From contig JANQTF010000221.1 of the NCBI GenBank assembly GCA_030731845.1, forward strand, positions 1 to 43,962: a DNA stretch of 43,962 nucleotides, given 5' to 3'. Both the position numbers and the translations under genes were made by a program. Source of the stretch: Bacteroidia bacterium (GTDB lineage: Bacteria; Bacteroidota; Bacteroidia; J057). Below are positions 1-8,673 of this stretch, one piece after another. The notes below the pieces were generated by a model. The model made no database searches, was not told the DNA's origin, and saw nothing but the letters and a program-made list of their open reading frames with translations. Numbering within the stretch: position 1 is the stretch's first letter; the number at the start of each line of letters is the position of its first letter.

Positions 1-541
1 GGCTCATTTGCACCGCCTCGCTGTCGGTGTGCACACGCACTCCGCTAAAGTCAGCACCGATCGACTGCTCCATCTGCTGCTGCACGGGCGCATCGAGGGT
101 TTGGCCCATGCCCGAGCGAGACTGCAAGCGACTCGCGAAAGCATCGCTAGCCATGCCACCCTCGCCGCCCTTGGCTTGCAGAGGCTCTTCTTCTTCTTCT
201 GTTTGCATCTGAAGGAGTTCTTCCTCTTCCGCCTTCATTTGCAATTCCTCCTCCTCTTCCGCCACCCGCTGCACAGATTCCTCCTGCTCACATTCGGCGC
301 ACTTGCGATTCAAACCAGCTCCCGCAGTGCTGAGCACGGGTGAGGCGGACATGCCACTCACCACACGATCGGCCACTGCATCCGCTTCCTGCTCAAACTT
401 GTCGCCCGGCTGCCCGATGCTCAGCTTCGCTTGAACGCCAGTCTTGCCAAAAAATGACCCGGAGCAAGCTTTCGCTCCTCCAAAAAATGCCTCCTGCTGT
501 TGCCTCGGCTGCGTGCGATATCTGGTCTGTTTCGCTTTCAT
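1..541 (-). CDS. DUF4157 domain protein, N-terminal part (cut by window edge); eCIS cargo/effector candidate
   Basis: The frame opens with ATG at 541-539 and stays open for 180 codons to the window edge, so the C-terminus is missing. Residues about 38-62 carry the IGQPGDKFEQEAD motif followed by VADRVV, which marks the N-terminus of DUF4157 proteins. The last visible residues (FSGVRVHTDSEAV) are the start of the DUF4157 core itself; its HExxH metal-binding motif would lie outside the window. Between the two are a CAEC (CxxC) motif and a Glu-rich tract with degenerate LQMK/LQMQ/LQAK units. DUF4157 proteins are strongly associated with eCIS loci and are thought to be toxins or loaded cargo. The gene lies downstream of the tape-measure gene on the same strand, across a 166-base repeat-containing gap. 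The toxic domain, if any, cannot be seen. Confidence 0.85.
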   Translation of the reverse strand, partial: MKAKQTRYRTQPRQQQEAFFGGAKACSGSFFGKTGVQAKLSIGQPGDKFEQEADAVADRVVSGMSASPVLSTAGAGLNRKCAECEQEESVQRVAEEEEELQMKAEEEELLQMQTEEEEEPLQAKGGEGGMASDAFASRLQSRSGMGQTLDAPVQQQMEQSIGADFSGVRVHTDSEAVQMS

Positions 542-707
542 AGATTCTATTTGAGGTGTTTGGAGGTAGTGGGAGGTATAAGGGTCTATGGGTATAAGTC
601 AATATTTTCCCTCATTCGCCTATTCAACCATCCAACGACCCAACCATTTTTCCATTTCTTCTTTTCTTCATTCGACAATTCAACAACTCAACCATTTCCC
701 CTCCCCG
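542..707. repeat. Degenerate intergenic repeat, copy 1 (minus orientation)
   Basis: This gap between the tape-measure and DUF4157 genes is filled on the minus strand by degenerate 7-8 base units built on GGTTGA / TTGAATG / CGAATGA. They are followed by a core reading GACTTATACCC, then CTTATACCTCC (571-600 on the plus strand, reversed). A related block in the opposite orientation lies at 18240-18385. No open frame or terminator stands out. It resembles dispersed, non-coding intergenic repeats of bacterial genomes. Confidence 0.55.
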
Positions 708-2114
708 TCATGTCCAGTTCACATGGAGCATATCGGGCATCCAGGGCAGTTTTACCAGGCCAATGCCCCAGGGCAATCTGGTCAGAAGAATGTCTTGAGC
801 TCGCTGCTCCACGGTGAGAAACCATGCGTCTTGCCGAAACTCGAGCTTGGCTTCGCGCTGAAAAAATCCCTCCCTCAGTGCCTCAGAACTGCTGCTTTTG
901 AGCGCAGCCCAATGCCTGATCACTGATTCCATCAGGTCTTCGCATTCGCTTTGCTCTACTTCTGAGATGGCGAAAGGCTGCGTGATTGGCGTGCCCATCG
1001 ACATACCACAGAGGATTTTGGCGAGCGGAAGGTCATATTCTGCGGTTTCTTCCTTGCCAGTAGCGAGGTAGCCGAGGAGCTGCACTGCGCGTGCCTGGGT
1101 CTCGGGAGAGAGAAATGCCTTTCCGGTTGTGAGGCCGAGGTTGGCGAAAAAGGGAGCCAAGAAATTGTGGAGGATCACCAGGCCAGCCAAGGGCACATAC
1201 AAGGAGTTGGTCGGCTTGGGTTCTTCCTGTTCCGCTTCGGGAAGGGCAGCTTTGTCCGTTTCGCTTACTGCGGCAGGTTCTGCTTTTCGGGAAGCGTCCT
1301 GTTGTGTCAGAATATGCAAAACTTCCTGAGCGAGAGGCGCTTGTGTAGCCTGAGCCAAAGCTTCTTCCAAGGCGAGAAAGGAATGCTTCGAGGCCAGAGA
1401 GGGCAACCAATGTCGAAGGGTCTTGGCCAGGCCTTTCGCCAGTGGCGAAGGGCTGAGGGACCATTGCACCATGTCCTTCACACATGCTTGCCGCGCGCCT
1501 GCGGGCACCTGCCCGATCATGGTTTCTATCCAGCTCCAGATCCACGCGGGAGCTTCAATCAATTGCCAGAGGGCAATTTTTTCCTTCATACTGGCTGCTA
1601 CGCGCAGGCGAATGGCCGCAACATCGCTGCGCAGCAAGCTCGACACAAAGACTTGGCGCAGGGAGCGCTTTTTCTGCAGCACCTCCAGCAACGCTGAGAA
1701 AGCAGGCATCTCCCTGGTCGCAAAGCTATGGTTGGCGAGGAATCCTGTTTCCAGAAATTCGATCCACAAAGCCACGGTGCGAGCTTCTGAAGACAGGCGC
1801 TGCACCTTGTCGGATGCTTCTGTGGTAGCCTGAGTGGGAATAACCTCAAGAATCCTCGCTTCGATGGCGGAGAGAAGTTTGCTGGCAAATTCTTCTTCAA
1901 ATTTTTCCGGAGAAATATTCCCCAGATCCAGCTCCAGCGAGTCGATGCGCAGCAAGTCGCTGCCAGGTGCGAGGCGGTCAAAGAGGGCCTCGACCTGGGC
2001 GAGCAAGGCTTGTCCACACAGGCGGGAGGCCTGCGTCTGTAGCGCATGCACATCCTGCGTGCCCGATACCTCGAGCAGCACTTCTTGACGGCCTATGTAG
2101 TGAGAAGCTTTCAT
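708..2114 (-). CDS. Contractile injection system tape-measure family protein (Afp14-like, CIS_TMP)
   Basis: This 468-residue protein begins MKASHYIGRQEVLLEV. The N-terminal 75 residues fit the CIS tape-measure (CIS_TMP) signature: a strand, then two helices, then LLRIDSLELDLGNI. The rest is helix-rich with repeated Trp- and Leu-containing segments. Tape-measure proteins set the tube and sheath length and occupy the tube lumen during assembly. I chose the ATG at 2114, 8 bases after the stop of the upstream gene, over one at 2189 that would overlap that gene by 67 bases and add an atypical hydrophilic leader. The protein is short; if the whole chain acts as a ruler at about 0.15 nm per residue (general phage rule), the tube would be about 70 nm. 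Family assignment rests on the N-terminus; the ruler role is inferred. Confidence 0.72.
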   Translation of the reverse strand: MKASHYIGRQEVLLEVSGTQDVHALQTQASRLCGQALLAQVEALFDRLAPGSDLLRIDSLELDLGNISPEKFEEEFASKLLSAIEARILEVIPTQATTEASDKVQRLSSEARTVALWIEFLETGFLANHSFATREMPAFSALLEVLQKKRSLRQVFVSSLLRSDVAAIRLRVAASMKEKIALWQLIEAPAWIWSWIETMIGQVPAGARQACVKDMVQWSLSPSPLAKGLAKTLRHWLPSLASKHSFLALEEALAQATQAPLAQEVLHILTQQDASRKAEPAAVSETDKAALPEAEQEEPKPTNSLYVPLAGLVILHNFLAPFFANLGLTTGKAFLSPETQARAVQLLGYLATGKEETAEYDLPLAKILCGMSMGTPITQPFAISEVEQSECEDLMESVIRHWAALKSSSSEALREGFFQREAKLEFRQDAWFLTVEQRAQDILLTRLPWGIGLVKLPWMPDMLHVNWT

Positions 2115-2122
2115 GCGATCAT

Positions 2123-4672
2123 TCAGCTTTTCAGGAGTTGTTGCAGGCTGGTCACGGTGCTGCTTTTGCCCAGCTCCTGCGCTTTCCAATTGGTGAGAAT
2201 TTTGGCGGGTGCGATGCCAGCTTCCTTGATGGCTGCCAACTGACTCTCGAGGGTGTCAAGGGTCCCGGTAGCGAGGCTTCCGGCATTCACCGTTAAATCC
2301 AAAACTTTGTGTGTAACGCGCTCCAGGATTTGCTTGTATGCCTGCTTTTTATCTGCTTTTTTGGTTTGCTTATACACCCGGATCAGCTTGGAGGCGAGGC
2401 TGTCATAACTTTCCAGTGCCTCGCTGAAGGGCATTCGGGTCTGGATGAAATCCAGCGCTTCTTCGTAGGTCACATTTCCCTGAAAATCTCCGGATGCATT
2501 CAGGTTGAAGAGTTCCTGATAGTACTTTTGACTTCTGGCCGTGAGGCTGGAAGCTGCTGCTGCCGGGGCAGCCTCGCTGCTGATCACTGATCGCGAGGAG
2601 AGGGTAGCAGTCTCTGAAGGAGGCACCATGGCCTGGGTTAAAGTTGATTCTTTGTTGTCACCCGTAGCTTCTCTGTCGCCACAGCAAGCGACACTTTGAT
2701 GTAGCGCAAAATCGGCCACGACGATTTCTGCCATGATGTCTCCGCCATTTGGATTTTTGCCAATGCAGATTTCGTCGCACAGCATGATAAAGGTGCCACC
2801 GATGGGCACACCTGCCATGTGTTCAAGACCCACTGCCGGACCAAGGTCCTGGAAAAACGGGAGCCGATTGTTTGGATCATTCAGCCTGATCACCCTGAAA
2901 TCAAACTCCAGATTGTGCTCCAGGCGAAGCTTTTTGATGCTGGCTTCTGCGGTGTCACATGACATACCTATGTGTCCTTCTATTCGATAAAAATCGTGCG
3001 AGAGAACGGAGTAGGCGAGCGGGTCTGTTTGAATAGGATGGAAGGTTTCCCCGGTTTGCTCGGCGTATTTTTTCTGCAATTCCTCTCCCTGAAAGGCATA
3101 GCCAAGTAGCACTTCGCCGGTGCAGCAATCGCTCGGTTGCCAGTTTTGCATGAATGCCGTAAGGGCCTCCTGTGACTCGATGTCATAGTAATACGGGATG
3201 GCCCTACGGCCAAGGGGAAGCAGTTCCTTTTTGCTTGGGGTTACCCTGATGGGGAAGCGATTTCGGTGAGCATCGGTAGCAAATTCGGTGAGTTCGTAAT
3301 GGAAATCAAAATAGCAGATCATGTCCCGAATTCTCAGAAAGAGATTTCGCACCCGATCCCAGTCTCCGTGGCTCACGTTTCGCACCGCCGAAGGCGTGAA
3401 GGTCGTTCGGTAGCCTTTGTCGCGTTTGATGATGACCTGATCTTTTGGTTGGTTAAACATGGTGACACCAAGATGCCTCGGAAATCCGTCCACAGGCCAG
3501 CAACCCGTGAGTTTGCAGGCTTCGGAGATGAATTCGTTGTAGCCGGTGGCCAAATCCTTCAGGAAGTCATAGTGATATTGGTGATAGTCAATGTCGAATC
3601 TGTTGGATTGAATATAGCCTTTCAGCAATCGCTCCATCTCGGCTATGTCCACCTCTTCTTCGAGGTAGAGGAAGGCTGCATGGCGCTTGTAGGCCATGGC
3701 GAGGTGTTTCCAGATGTCACCTACAAGGTCTTCGACCAATTTGCCATACGCCGTGTTGATGCTCTGATAATCTGTGAAATTCGTGATGATGCCGCCTGGC
3801 AGCAGCGAATCTGTCACTGCAGCAATTCGACCGCCATTTTTGGCGTCGGTGCTTCCTGTCTGGGTAGGCGCATATCGGTGCAGCCTCGGCACCTGAAGCA
3901 AAGGCACGCTTTTGCAAACCTGCATCTTCTGATAGCAGGAAGCTGGCACCAGCAAAGGCCGGATGTGATACACTACCTCATCGTTTTTGGTGCAATCGGT
4001 TTCCACGCAGGGTTTATTCTCCGCATATCCCTTTTCGAGGAATAACACCAGCACATGGTCGGTCACATGCAGCTCATGGAGCTCTGTTGCTTCCTTTCCT
4101 GCCATGATGCCATCGTCAGGGGTGAGAAGTTCCCAGGCAGACATGGCGCTCACCACGGCTTGTTGCTGCACTTTTCGGGCGGTGGACATCTGCATCGCCT
4201 TGCCTCTGCTCCCTACGGGAATCGGTGCGTTGGCGACTTCGGTCGCGCAGTTCCACCAGGGATCATAAGCAGCGGCTTCTTCCTTGGATAAGCCTGCTTC
4301 TGATCCGGCATATTTTCTCACATGTGTATAGATGATCTTGCCAGCAGGAAGATCCACACAGGGTTTTTTCTCGGCTCCTCCTGCTCTGGGGATTTCTTTT
4401 CCCGGCTCAGGTGCGTCGCCCGGGGCAATCTCGATGAGATAGCCCTCAGAGCTGAATCCATAGCCGGGCGTGAGCACGAGGTAGTGCTCATCGCAAGCTG
4501 CGCCATAGAGATACTCGGCTTGCAAGCCACAGAGGATCCCTGCCCCAATGCCATGGGTTCTCGTGAGGCGATTTTGTTCGTCTAAAAACCGATGCAGGCC
4601 ATTGAGTTGACCGTCGGTGAGCACCTGATTGGGAGCGAATCGGGGATATGTTGCGAGATGGTGATGGTCCAT
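2123..4672 (-). CDS. Uncharacterised eCIS-associated protein, 849 aa
   Basis: The protein starts MDHHHLATYPRFAPNQVLT and continues with a helical segment around FLDEQNRLTRT and the strand-rich GIGAGILCGLQ. I recognise this N-terminal pattern (found-the-end, helix, LTRT..G.G..CGL) from unnamed proteins encoded in Bacteroidota eCIS clusters, but no function is established. The middle is mixed alpha/beta with several Cys residues (CCTGEVLLGYAFQG, SVACCGD). The C-terminal 170 residues are Ala/Ser-rich and helical, with a 'NASGDFQGNVTYEEALDFI' stretch that suggests a separate domain. It sits between the Afp12-like baseplate gene (59-base gap) and the tape-measure gene (8-base gap), so it is probably a baseplate accessory, fibre-attachment or assembly protein. 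There is no signal peptide or membrane segment. Confidence 0.6.
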   Translation of the reverse strand: MDHHHLATYPRFAPNQVLTDGQLNGLHRFLDEQNRLTRTHGIGAGILCGLQAEYLYGAACDEHYLVLTPGYGFSSEGYLIEIAPGDAPEPGKEIPRAGGAEKKPCVDLPAGKIIYTHVRKYAGSEAGLSKEEAAAYDPWWNCATEVANAPIPVGSRGKAMQMSTARKVQQQAVVSAMSAWELLTPDDGIMAGKEATELHELHVTDHVLVLFLEKGYAENKPCVETDCTKNDEVVYHIRPLLVPASCYQKMQVCKSVPLLQVPRLHRYAPTQTGSTDAKNGGRIAAVTDSLLPGGIITNFTDYQSINTAYGKLVEDLVGDIWKHLAMAYKRHAAFLYLEEEVDIAEMERLLKGYIQSNRFDIDYHQYHYDFLKDLATGYNEFISEACKLTGCWPVDGFPRHLGVTMFNQPKDQVIIKRDKGYRTTFTPSAVRNVSHGDWDRVRNLFLRIRDMICYFDFHYELTEFATDAHRNRFPIRVTPSKKELLPLGRRAIPYYYDIESQEALTAFMQNWQPSDCCTGEVLLGYAFQGEELQKKYAEQTGETFHPIQTDPLAYSVLSHDFYRIEGHIGMSCDTAEASIKKLRLEHNLEFDFRVIRLNDPNNRLPFFQDLGPAVGLEHMAGVPIGGTFIMLCDEICIGKNPNGGDIMAEIVVADFALHQSVACCGDREATGDNKESTLTQAMVPPSETATLSSRSVISSEAAPAAAASSLTARSQKYYQELFNLNASGDFQGNVTYEEALDFIQTRMPFSEALESYDSLASKLIRVYKQTKKADKKQAYKQILERVTHKVLDLTVNAGSLATGTLDTLESQLAAIKEAGIAPAKILTNWKAQELGKSSTVTSLQQLLKS

Positions 4673-4731
4673 GGCGAAGTGGAATTGGAGGTAGTCAAAT
4701 GATTGAAAAAGAGAGGATTATGAAGCGTTGG

Positions 4732-7700
4732 TTACATGGATCTGAGGCTCATCTTGCCAAGCATCGGGAGCTGTCCACCTTTTGCCTGTGGATCGTAGAG
4801 CCTGGCAGGTGGATAGGTAGATCTCAGGCATTCAATGCTGTGCAGGAGCTTGGTCAGTGCCGCTTCGTAAGCGAGGAGGGCATCGCCCCCCGGCGAGAAC
4901 GGCGGAACGCCATGCTGCTGCCGTGGCAATGCCGCGAGTGCCATCAGCCACGCCTGATAGGCGACCTCGAAGCGGCGCATCGCTGGGTAGCTCACCCACA
5001 CGATGTGCAGGTACACGTGGGCCGGAGCCTCTTTGCGCAGGGTTTGCTCGGTGAGCTGCCGAAACGCGAGGCTGTCGCTGCGCGATGGCCATGCAGGCAA
5101 CAACACCGTTGCCTGAAAGGAATACAGCCCTTGTATCGGCGGACGGCTTTCGGAGGGATAGCCGGGTAGGTCTGTGAGGAAAGGCGAATCGGCACTTCGG
5201 GGCCGCAGCAGGATGTGCTCCAGCACATGAAATCCCTCGGCGCTGCGCGCCTGTTGGAAAAGATCGATCACTTGCCTCAGGGCTGTGGCTGTTGTGGTGG
5301 AGCCCAGCACCTCTGCTTCCTCGCCTGCTTTGCAGTCATTCAGCAAGTCCCAGCGGCAAGCCTTGGCATCAAAGCGATAGGCGCTTTTGTCGGTGCCCAG
5401 CCGGATGGCCGCGTCAAGGATCTGCTCAGCAGACGCTTCGCGTTGGCAGGCTCTGCTTGTGAAGAGGACAGTTTCTCCATCATTCACTGTGAATCTCCAG
5501 CCGTCTTCTTCCTGAACAATGCTGAAATAATCGGAAGCCAGGTCCAGCCAATGATCGGCGAGCTCGGCAGGGCTTGAAACGGTAGCTTGCTCCTCGCTGA
5601 GCCAATCGATCAGCTGATCGCGTGCGCTCTCGGTGCCGCCGGGCACATATCCCAAAGTGGCCTTCTCCTCGCAAGGCCCCAACAAATCCCATCGGCCATC
5701 TGGGCAGTCTTTGTCTGGAGAAAGCTGGAGGTGGTAATGGTCAGCATCTGTGCCTTGCAGCTTCACGAGGTCAAACAATCCGCTGGCAAGTGCTTGCGTC
5801 GCTTCATAGCGACTGATGAAGAGGAAATCTCCAAAAGCATCCACAATCACGATGCGCCAACGGCCATCTACATGCTGCTGAAGCTGATACAGATTCGACA
5901 GGGTGGCACTATTGGGCAGCCTCGGCTGCATCCCAAGCAAGGCCATGACCCGGCTTTGAAAGCCCGACAAGGTCAGCGGGGCATAGCGATAATCATAAGC
6001 ACGGGCACGCTGCGCGCTCAGCTCTGGATAGTGCTCCAACAACAACTCTTTGTCTCGAATCACCTTTTTCAGCCCTTCTTCTTTTCCGTCGAATAACTGG
6101 AACATGAGAAGACTGTAATCGGCAAAACTCTCGGCAAAACGCCCTGTGAGGTGGTCGAGGAAGCGGTTTCTGCGTTCCAATGCCCCGATCTCTGTCTCTA
6201 TGATGTCATCGAGTTGGGTTGTCAGGGATTGGTAATCGCGGTAAAGTTTGTCTGCTTCGGCGATCTCTGCGGTTGCGGGTTGGGTGAAATACGTGCGGAT
6301 CGCGGGCTGTGGCTCCCAGGAAAAGAGATGCTGCATCCCATCAAGTTGTGCCAGGTAATTCGCCAACATCTGCTCAAAAAACATCATAAACGCTTTGAGC
6401 TGAAGAGACTGTGCCTTGCGCTCAATAGCGCCATTTTCAGGTACCTGAAATTTTCCAGCGCGGTAAATGCCCGGCAGATCATGCTGCGCGGGCCAGTAAT
6501 CGAGTACTTCGCGGTCTTGTCCCACTGGCACAGGGAGATCGGTTTCATGCGCTTTGAGTTTCACCGGACGTAGTCGCAGCCGCTTTTCTTCGAGCAGCGC
6601 TGAGACTTCTCGGGAATCGCTTTTTTGGGAGATGTTTTTTTGTAAAAACTGAAAGCAACTTCTCGACGGGGTGAAATTGGGTTTCCAGCAATTCTCCTTT
6701 GCGAGGCACAAAAACCAGGGGTCAGAGGCAACCAAGACGCCATCGTGATAGGCTTCGAGGCGAATGTTCTTCACGTTTTGGACGCCTTCCACGTCCATCA
6801 GCAGGTTGATGATGTCGGAGCTGCGCAGCTCGGTCCGGTTGGTGGCAGCGGCAAATTCTGCGGGGTCGAGGAAGCCATGGTCGAGCAAGGGGCCCGTGAA
6901 GATTTGCTCCACGGTGTATTTCCGCTCCATGAGTTGGGAGAGGGTGTAGAAATAGATGCTGGGCTTGATATGCTCTTCGAGCAGGCAGAGAATCTCCGCG
7001 TGCACGCTGTTGACATCCGCGCCGGGCGCCAGGATGATCCGGGCATCGATTCCGATTTCCTCGGTGCGAATTTCGGACACGGCCACAGGGTCTTCGCAGA
7101 GATTGCGATAGGCATGAAGCCTGCGCCAGACTTCTGCTCTCACAGCTCCCTTGCTGAGGTCGTGATCATCCACTTCGCCTTCTTCGCCAGATCGCCATGA
7201 GATTTCCCAATCATAAAAGAAAGGATAGAACTGCTGCAACCGCCCTCCTTCGGTGCCGCCGAGCAGCAAAATCACGCCCTCCACGGAGTAGGGAAAGGCA
7301 GCGCCCCGACTCAGGCAGAGGTTGACGCCTTTTTCGGCGCTGGCGCTGAGCCGATAGTTTTGGCAGGCGGGAATCTCCCAACACAAGGGAATCCGCATTT
7401 TGCAGAGCTTATCTGCCACCATGATTTCTTCGCTGCGAATGACCTTGCCTCGATCATTTTCCAACAGAAAGGTCACCTTGCCCGGCTTGCTCACGAACAC
7501 ATGAACCGCATCGAGGGTGAGGTCTTTTTCTACATCAAATACCAGGGCTTGTCCGGCAGGAGCCACATATTCGCTCAGGAAGTTGGTGTCGTCGGGTTCT
7601 CCAAGCGTGGCGCGGTGCCAGTTTCCTTTGCTGGATTCATGCTCGTCCCATTCCCAGTCATAGAAGAAGTAATAGACATCCTCTTCGGGCATTCCATGGG

Positions 7701-8673
7701 TGAGGGACACTTGTCCGGGTAGGGTGAAGGGAAAATCCGGCTCGCGGTGAGCAAAGAGCCACAGGCAGCCTTCGGGACCTTCGGCCACGAGGCAATATTG
7801 GTTGGCGACATCGTCATTGTCACAGAGGCTAGCGTCATATTCCAGGGAATAATCAAGCAACAACCGCGTCTTTTTGTGCGGCTCCGTGATGAGCTGCTCC
7901 CAGCTCTGTATCACCTCATGATGACCATTGAGCAGAGAAATGGTGATGGGAACAGGAGCGCCGGGGCTCACGTTTCCACTCGCATCTGTGATCGGGTCTG
8001 GGTCGGCGGCATACACCGACACCGCCGTGAGGACAATGTCCTGTTCGATGCGAAAGCAGATGCCTTGCCCTTCCGGGCGGAGGTAGTTGCCCTCTCCGGC
8101 ATCTATGCCGGAGAGATCTTCCGGGCCGAGAGTCATGTCTTTCACATATTCCTCAAATTCGATGCAGACTTCATATAGCCCTTCGAGGAAAGAAATGCTG
8201 GAATCAGGTACCTGCCCGGCTTCCTGGCGCTTTTGCCATTCTGCCAGAGCTTCTGCGGCAGGGATCATGGCCAGATCGCAGCCCTCGCTGCGGTAGGCTG
8301 CCTTGTGGACAGGATACACCCACGCATTTCTCACCCCTCTGATATCGAGGATCACTTTCCGAAGGTCATCAAAGGTGATGGGGTAGCAGCTCAGCACGTC
8401 GGCAGCAGTATGGAACCTACCCACACTGAAATTGGCGCCTTTATCGGAGCGGGTCAGCAGGTCCTTGATCTCAAACTTTGTGCGGTAGCCCAGGTCGGTG
8501 ATGGCATAGCACAGCGCCTCCAGAATGGTGATGCCGGGGTCATGGGCATTATAATCTGTCCAAAGTTGCGAAGCGAGATTCTCGATCTGCTTGCGGCCTT
8601 GCTGCCGAAGGAGTTCGTAGTTTTCGCTATCTGCCTTTGGCGCATTCTTGAATATGACGGGCGATTTTAGCAT
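4732..8673 (-). CDS. Afp12-like eCIS baseplate protein, 1313 aa, with internal duplication
   Basis: The N-terminal 75 residues (LASQLWTDYNAHDPGIT, then LEALCYAITDLGYRT) are the conserved start of the large second baseplate-wedge protein of Bacteroidota eCIS, equivalent in position to Afp12. The protein has strand-rich regions at about 220-480, typical of inserted beta-sandwiches. Residues about 530-680 look baseplate-J-like (IDARIILAPGADVNSVHAEI; LLMDVEGVQNV). Near the C-terminus two copies of a ~75-residue unit occur at about 938-1015 and 1054-1130. Each has W(R)..V.D....LF.S...., a helix, Y......D and RWDLL..C...E..LG. The fold resembles small YegP/DUF1508-like units, tentatively. The start overlaps the end of the Afp11-like gene by 7 bases, which implies translational coupling. 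Confidence 0.75.
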   Translation of the reverse strand: MLKSPVIFKNAPKADSENYELLRQQGRKQIENLASQLWTDYNAHDPGITILEALCYAITDLGYRTKFEIKDLLTRSDKGANFSVGRFHTAADVLSCYPITFDDLRKVILDIRGVRNAWVYPVHKAAYRSEGCDLAMIPAAEALAEWQKRQEAGQVPDSSISFLEGLYEVCIEFEEYVKDMTLGPEDLSGIDAGEGNYLRPEGQGICFRIEQDIVLTAVSVYAADPDPITDASGNVSPGAPVPITISLLNGHHEVIQSWEQLITEPHKKTRLLLDYSLEYDASLCDNDDVANQYCLVAEGPEGCLWLFAHREPDFPFTLPGQVSLTHGMPEEDVYYFFYDWEWDEHESSKGNWHRATLGEPDDTNFLSEYVAPAGQALVFDVEKDLTLDAVHVFVSKPGKVTFLLENDRGKVIRSEEIMVADKLCKMRIPLCWEIPACQNYRLSASAEKGVNLCLSRGAAFPYSVEGVILLLGGTEGGRLQQFYPFFYDWEISWRSGEEGEVDDHDLSKGAVRAEVWRRLHAYRNLCEDPVAVSEIRTEEIGIDARIILAPGADVNSVHAEILCLLEEHIKPSIYFYTLSQLMERKYTVEQIFTGPLLDHGFLDPAEFAAATNRTELRSSDIINLLMDVEGVQNVKNIRLEAYHDGVLVASDPWFLCLAKENCWKPNFTPSRSCFQFLQKNISQKSDSREVSALLEEKRLRLRPVKLKAHETDLPVPVGQDREVLDYWPAQHDLPGIYRAGKFQVPENGAIERKAQSLQLKAFMMFFEQMLANYLAQLDGMQHLFSWEPQPAIRTYFTQPATAEIAEADKLYRDYQSLTTQLDDIIETEIGALERRNRFLDHLTGRFAESFADYSLLMFQLFDGKEEGLKKVIRDKELLLEHYPELSAQRARAYDYRYAPLTLSGFQSRVMALLGMQPRLPNSATLSNLYQLQQHVDGRWRIVIVDAFGDFLFISRYEATQALASGLFDLVKLQGTDADHYHLQLSPDKDCPDGRWDLLGPCEEKATLGYVPGGTESARDQLIDWLSEEQATVSSPAELADHWLDLASDYFSIVQEEDGWRFTVNDGETVLFTSRACQREASAEQILDAAIRLGTDKSAYRFDAKACRWDLLNDCKAGEEAEVLGSTTTATALRQVIDLFQQARSAEGFHVLEHILLRPRSADSPFLTDLPGYPSESRPPIQGLYSFQATVLLPAWPSRSDSLAFRQLTEQTLRKEAPAHVYLHIVWVSYPAMRRFEVAYQAWLMALAALPRQQHGVPPFSPGGDALLAYEAALTKLLHSIECLRSTYPPARLYDPQAKGGQLPMLGKMSLRSM

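Noticed and set aside
542-707. CRISPR-like repeats
   Set aside because: Units are short, degenerate and without regular spacers; no cas genes are near.
3266-4045. 259-codon open frame on the plus strand inside the 849-residue gene
   Set aside because: It overlaps a protein with clear family features on the other strand, and shows no domain; GC-rich minus-strand genes give many such frames.
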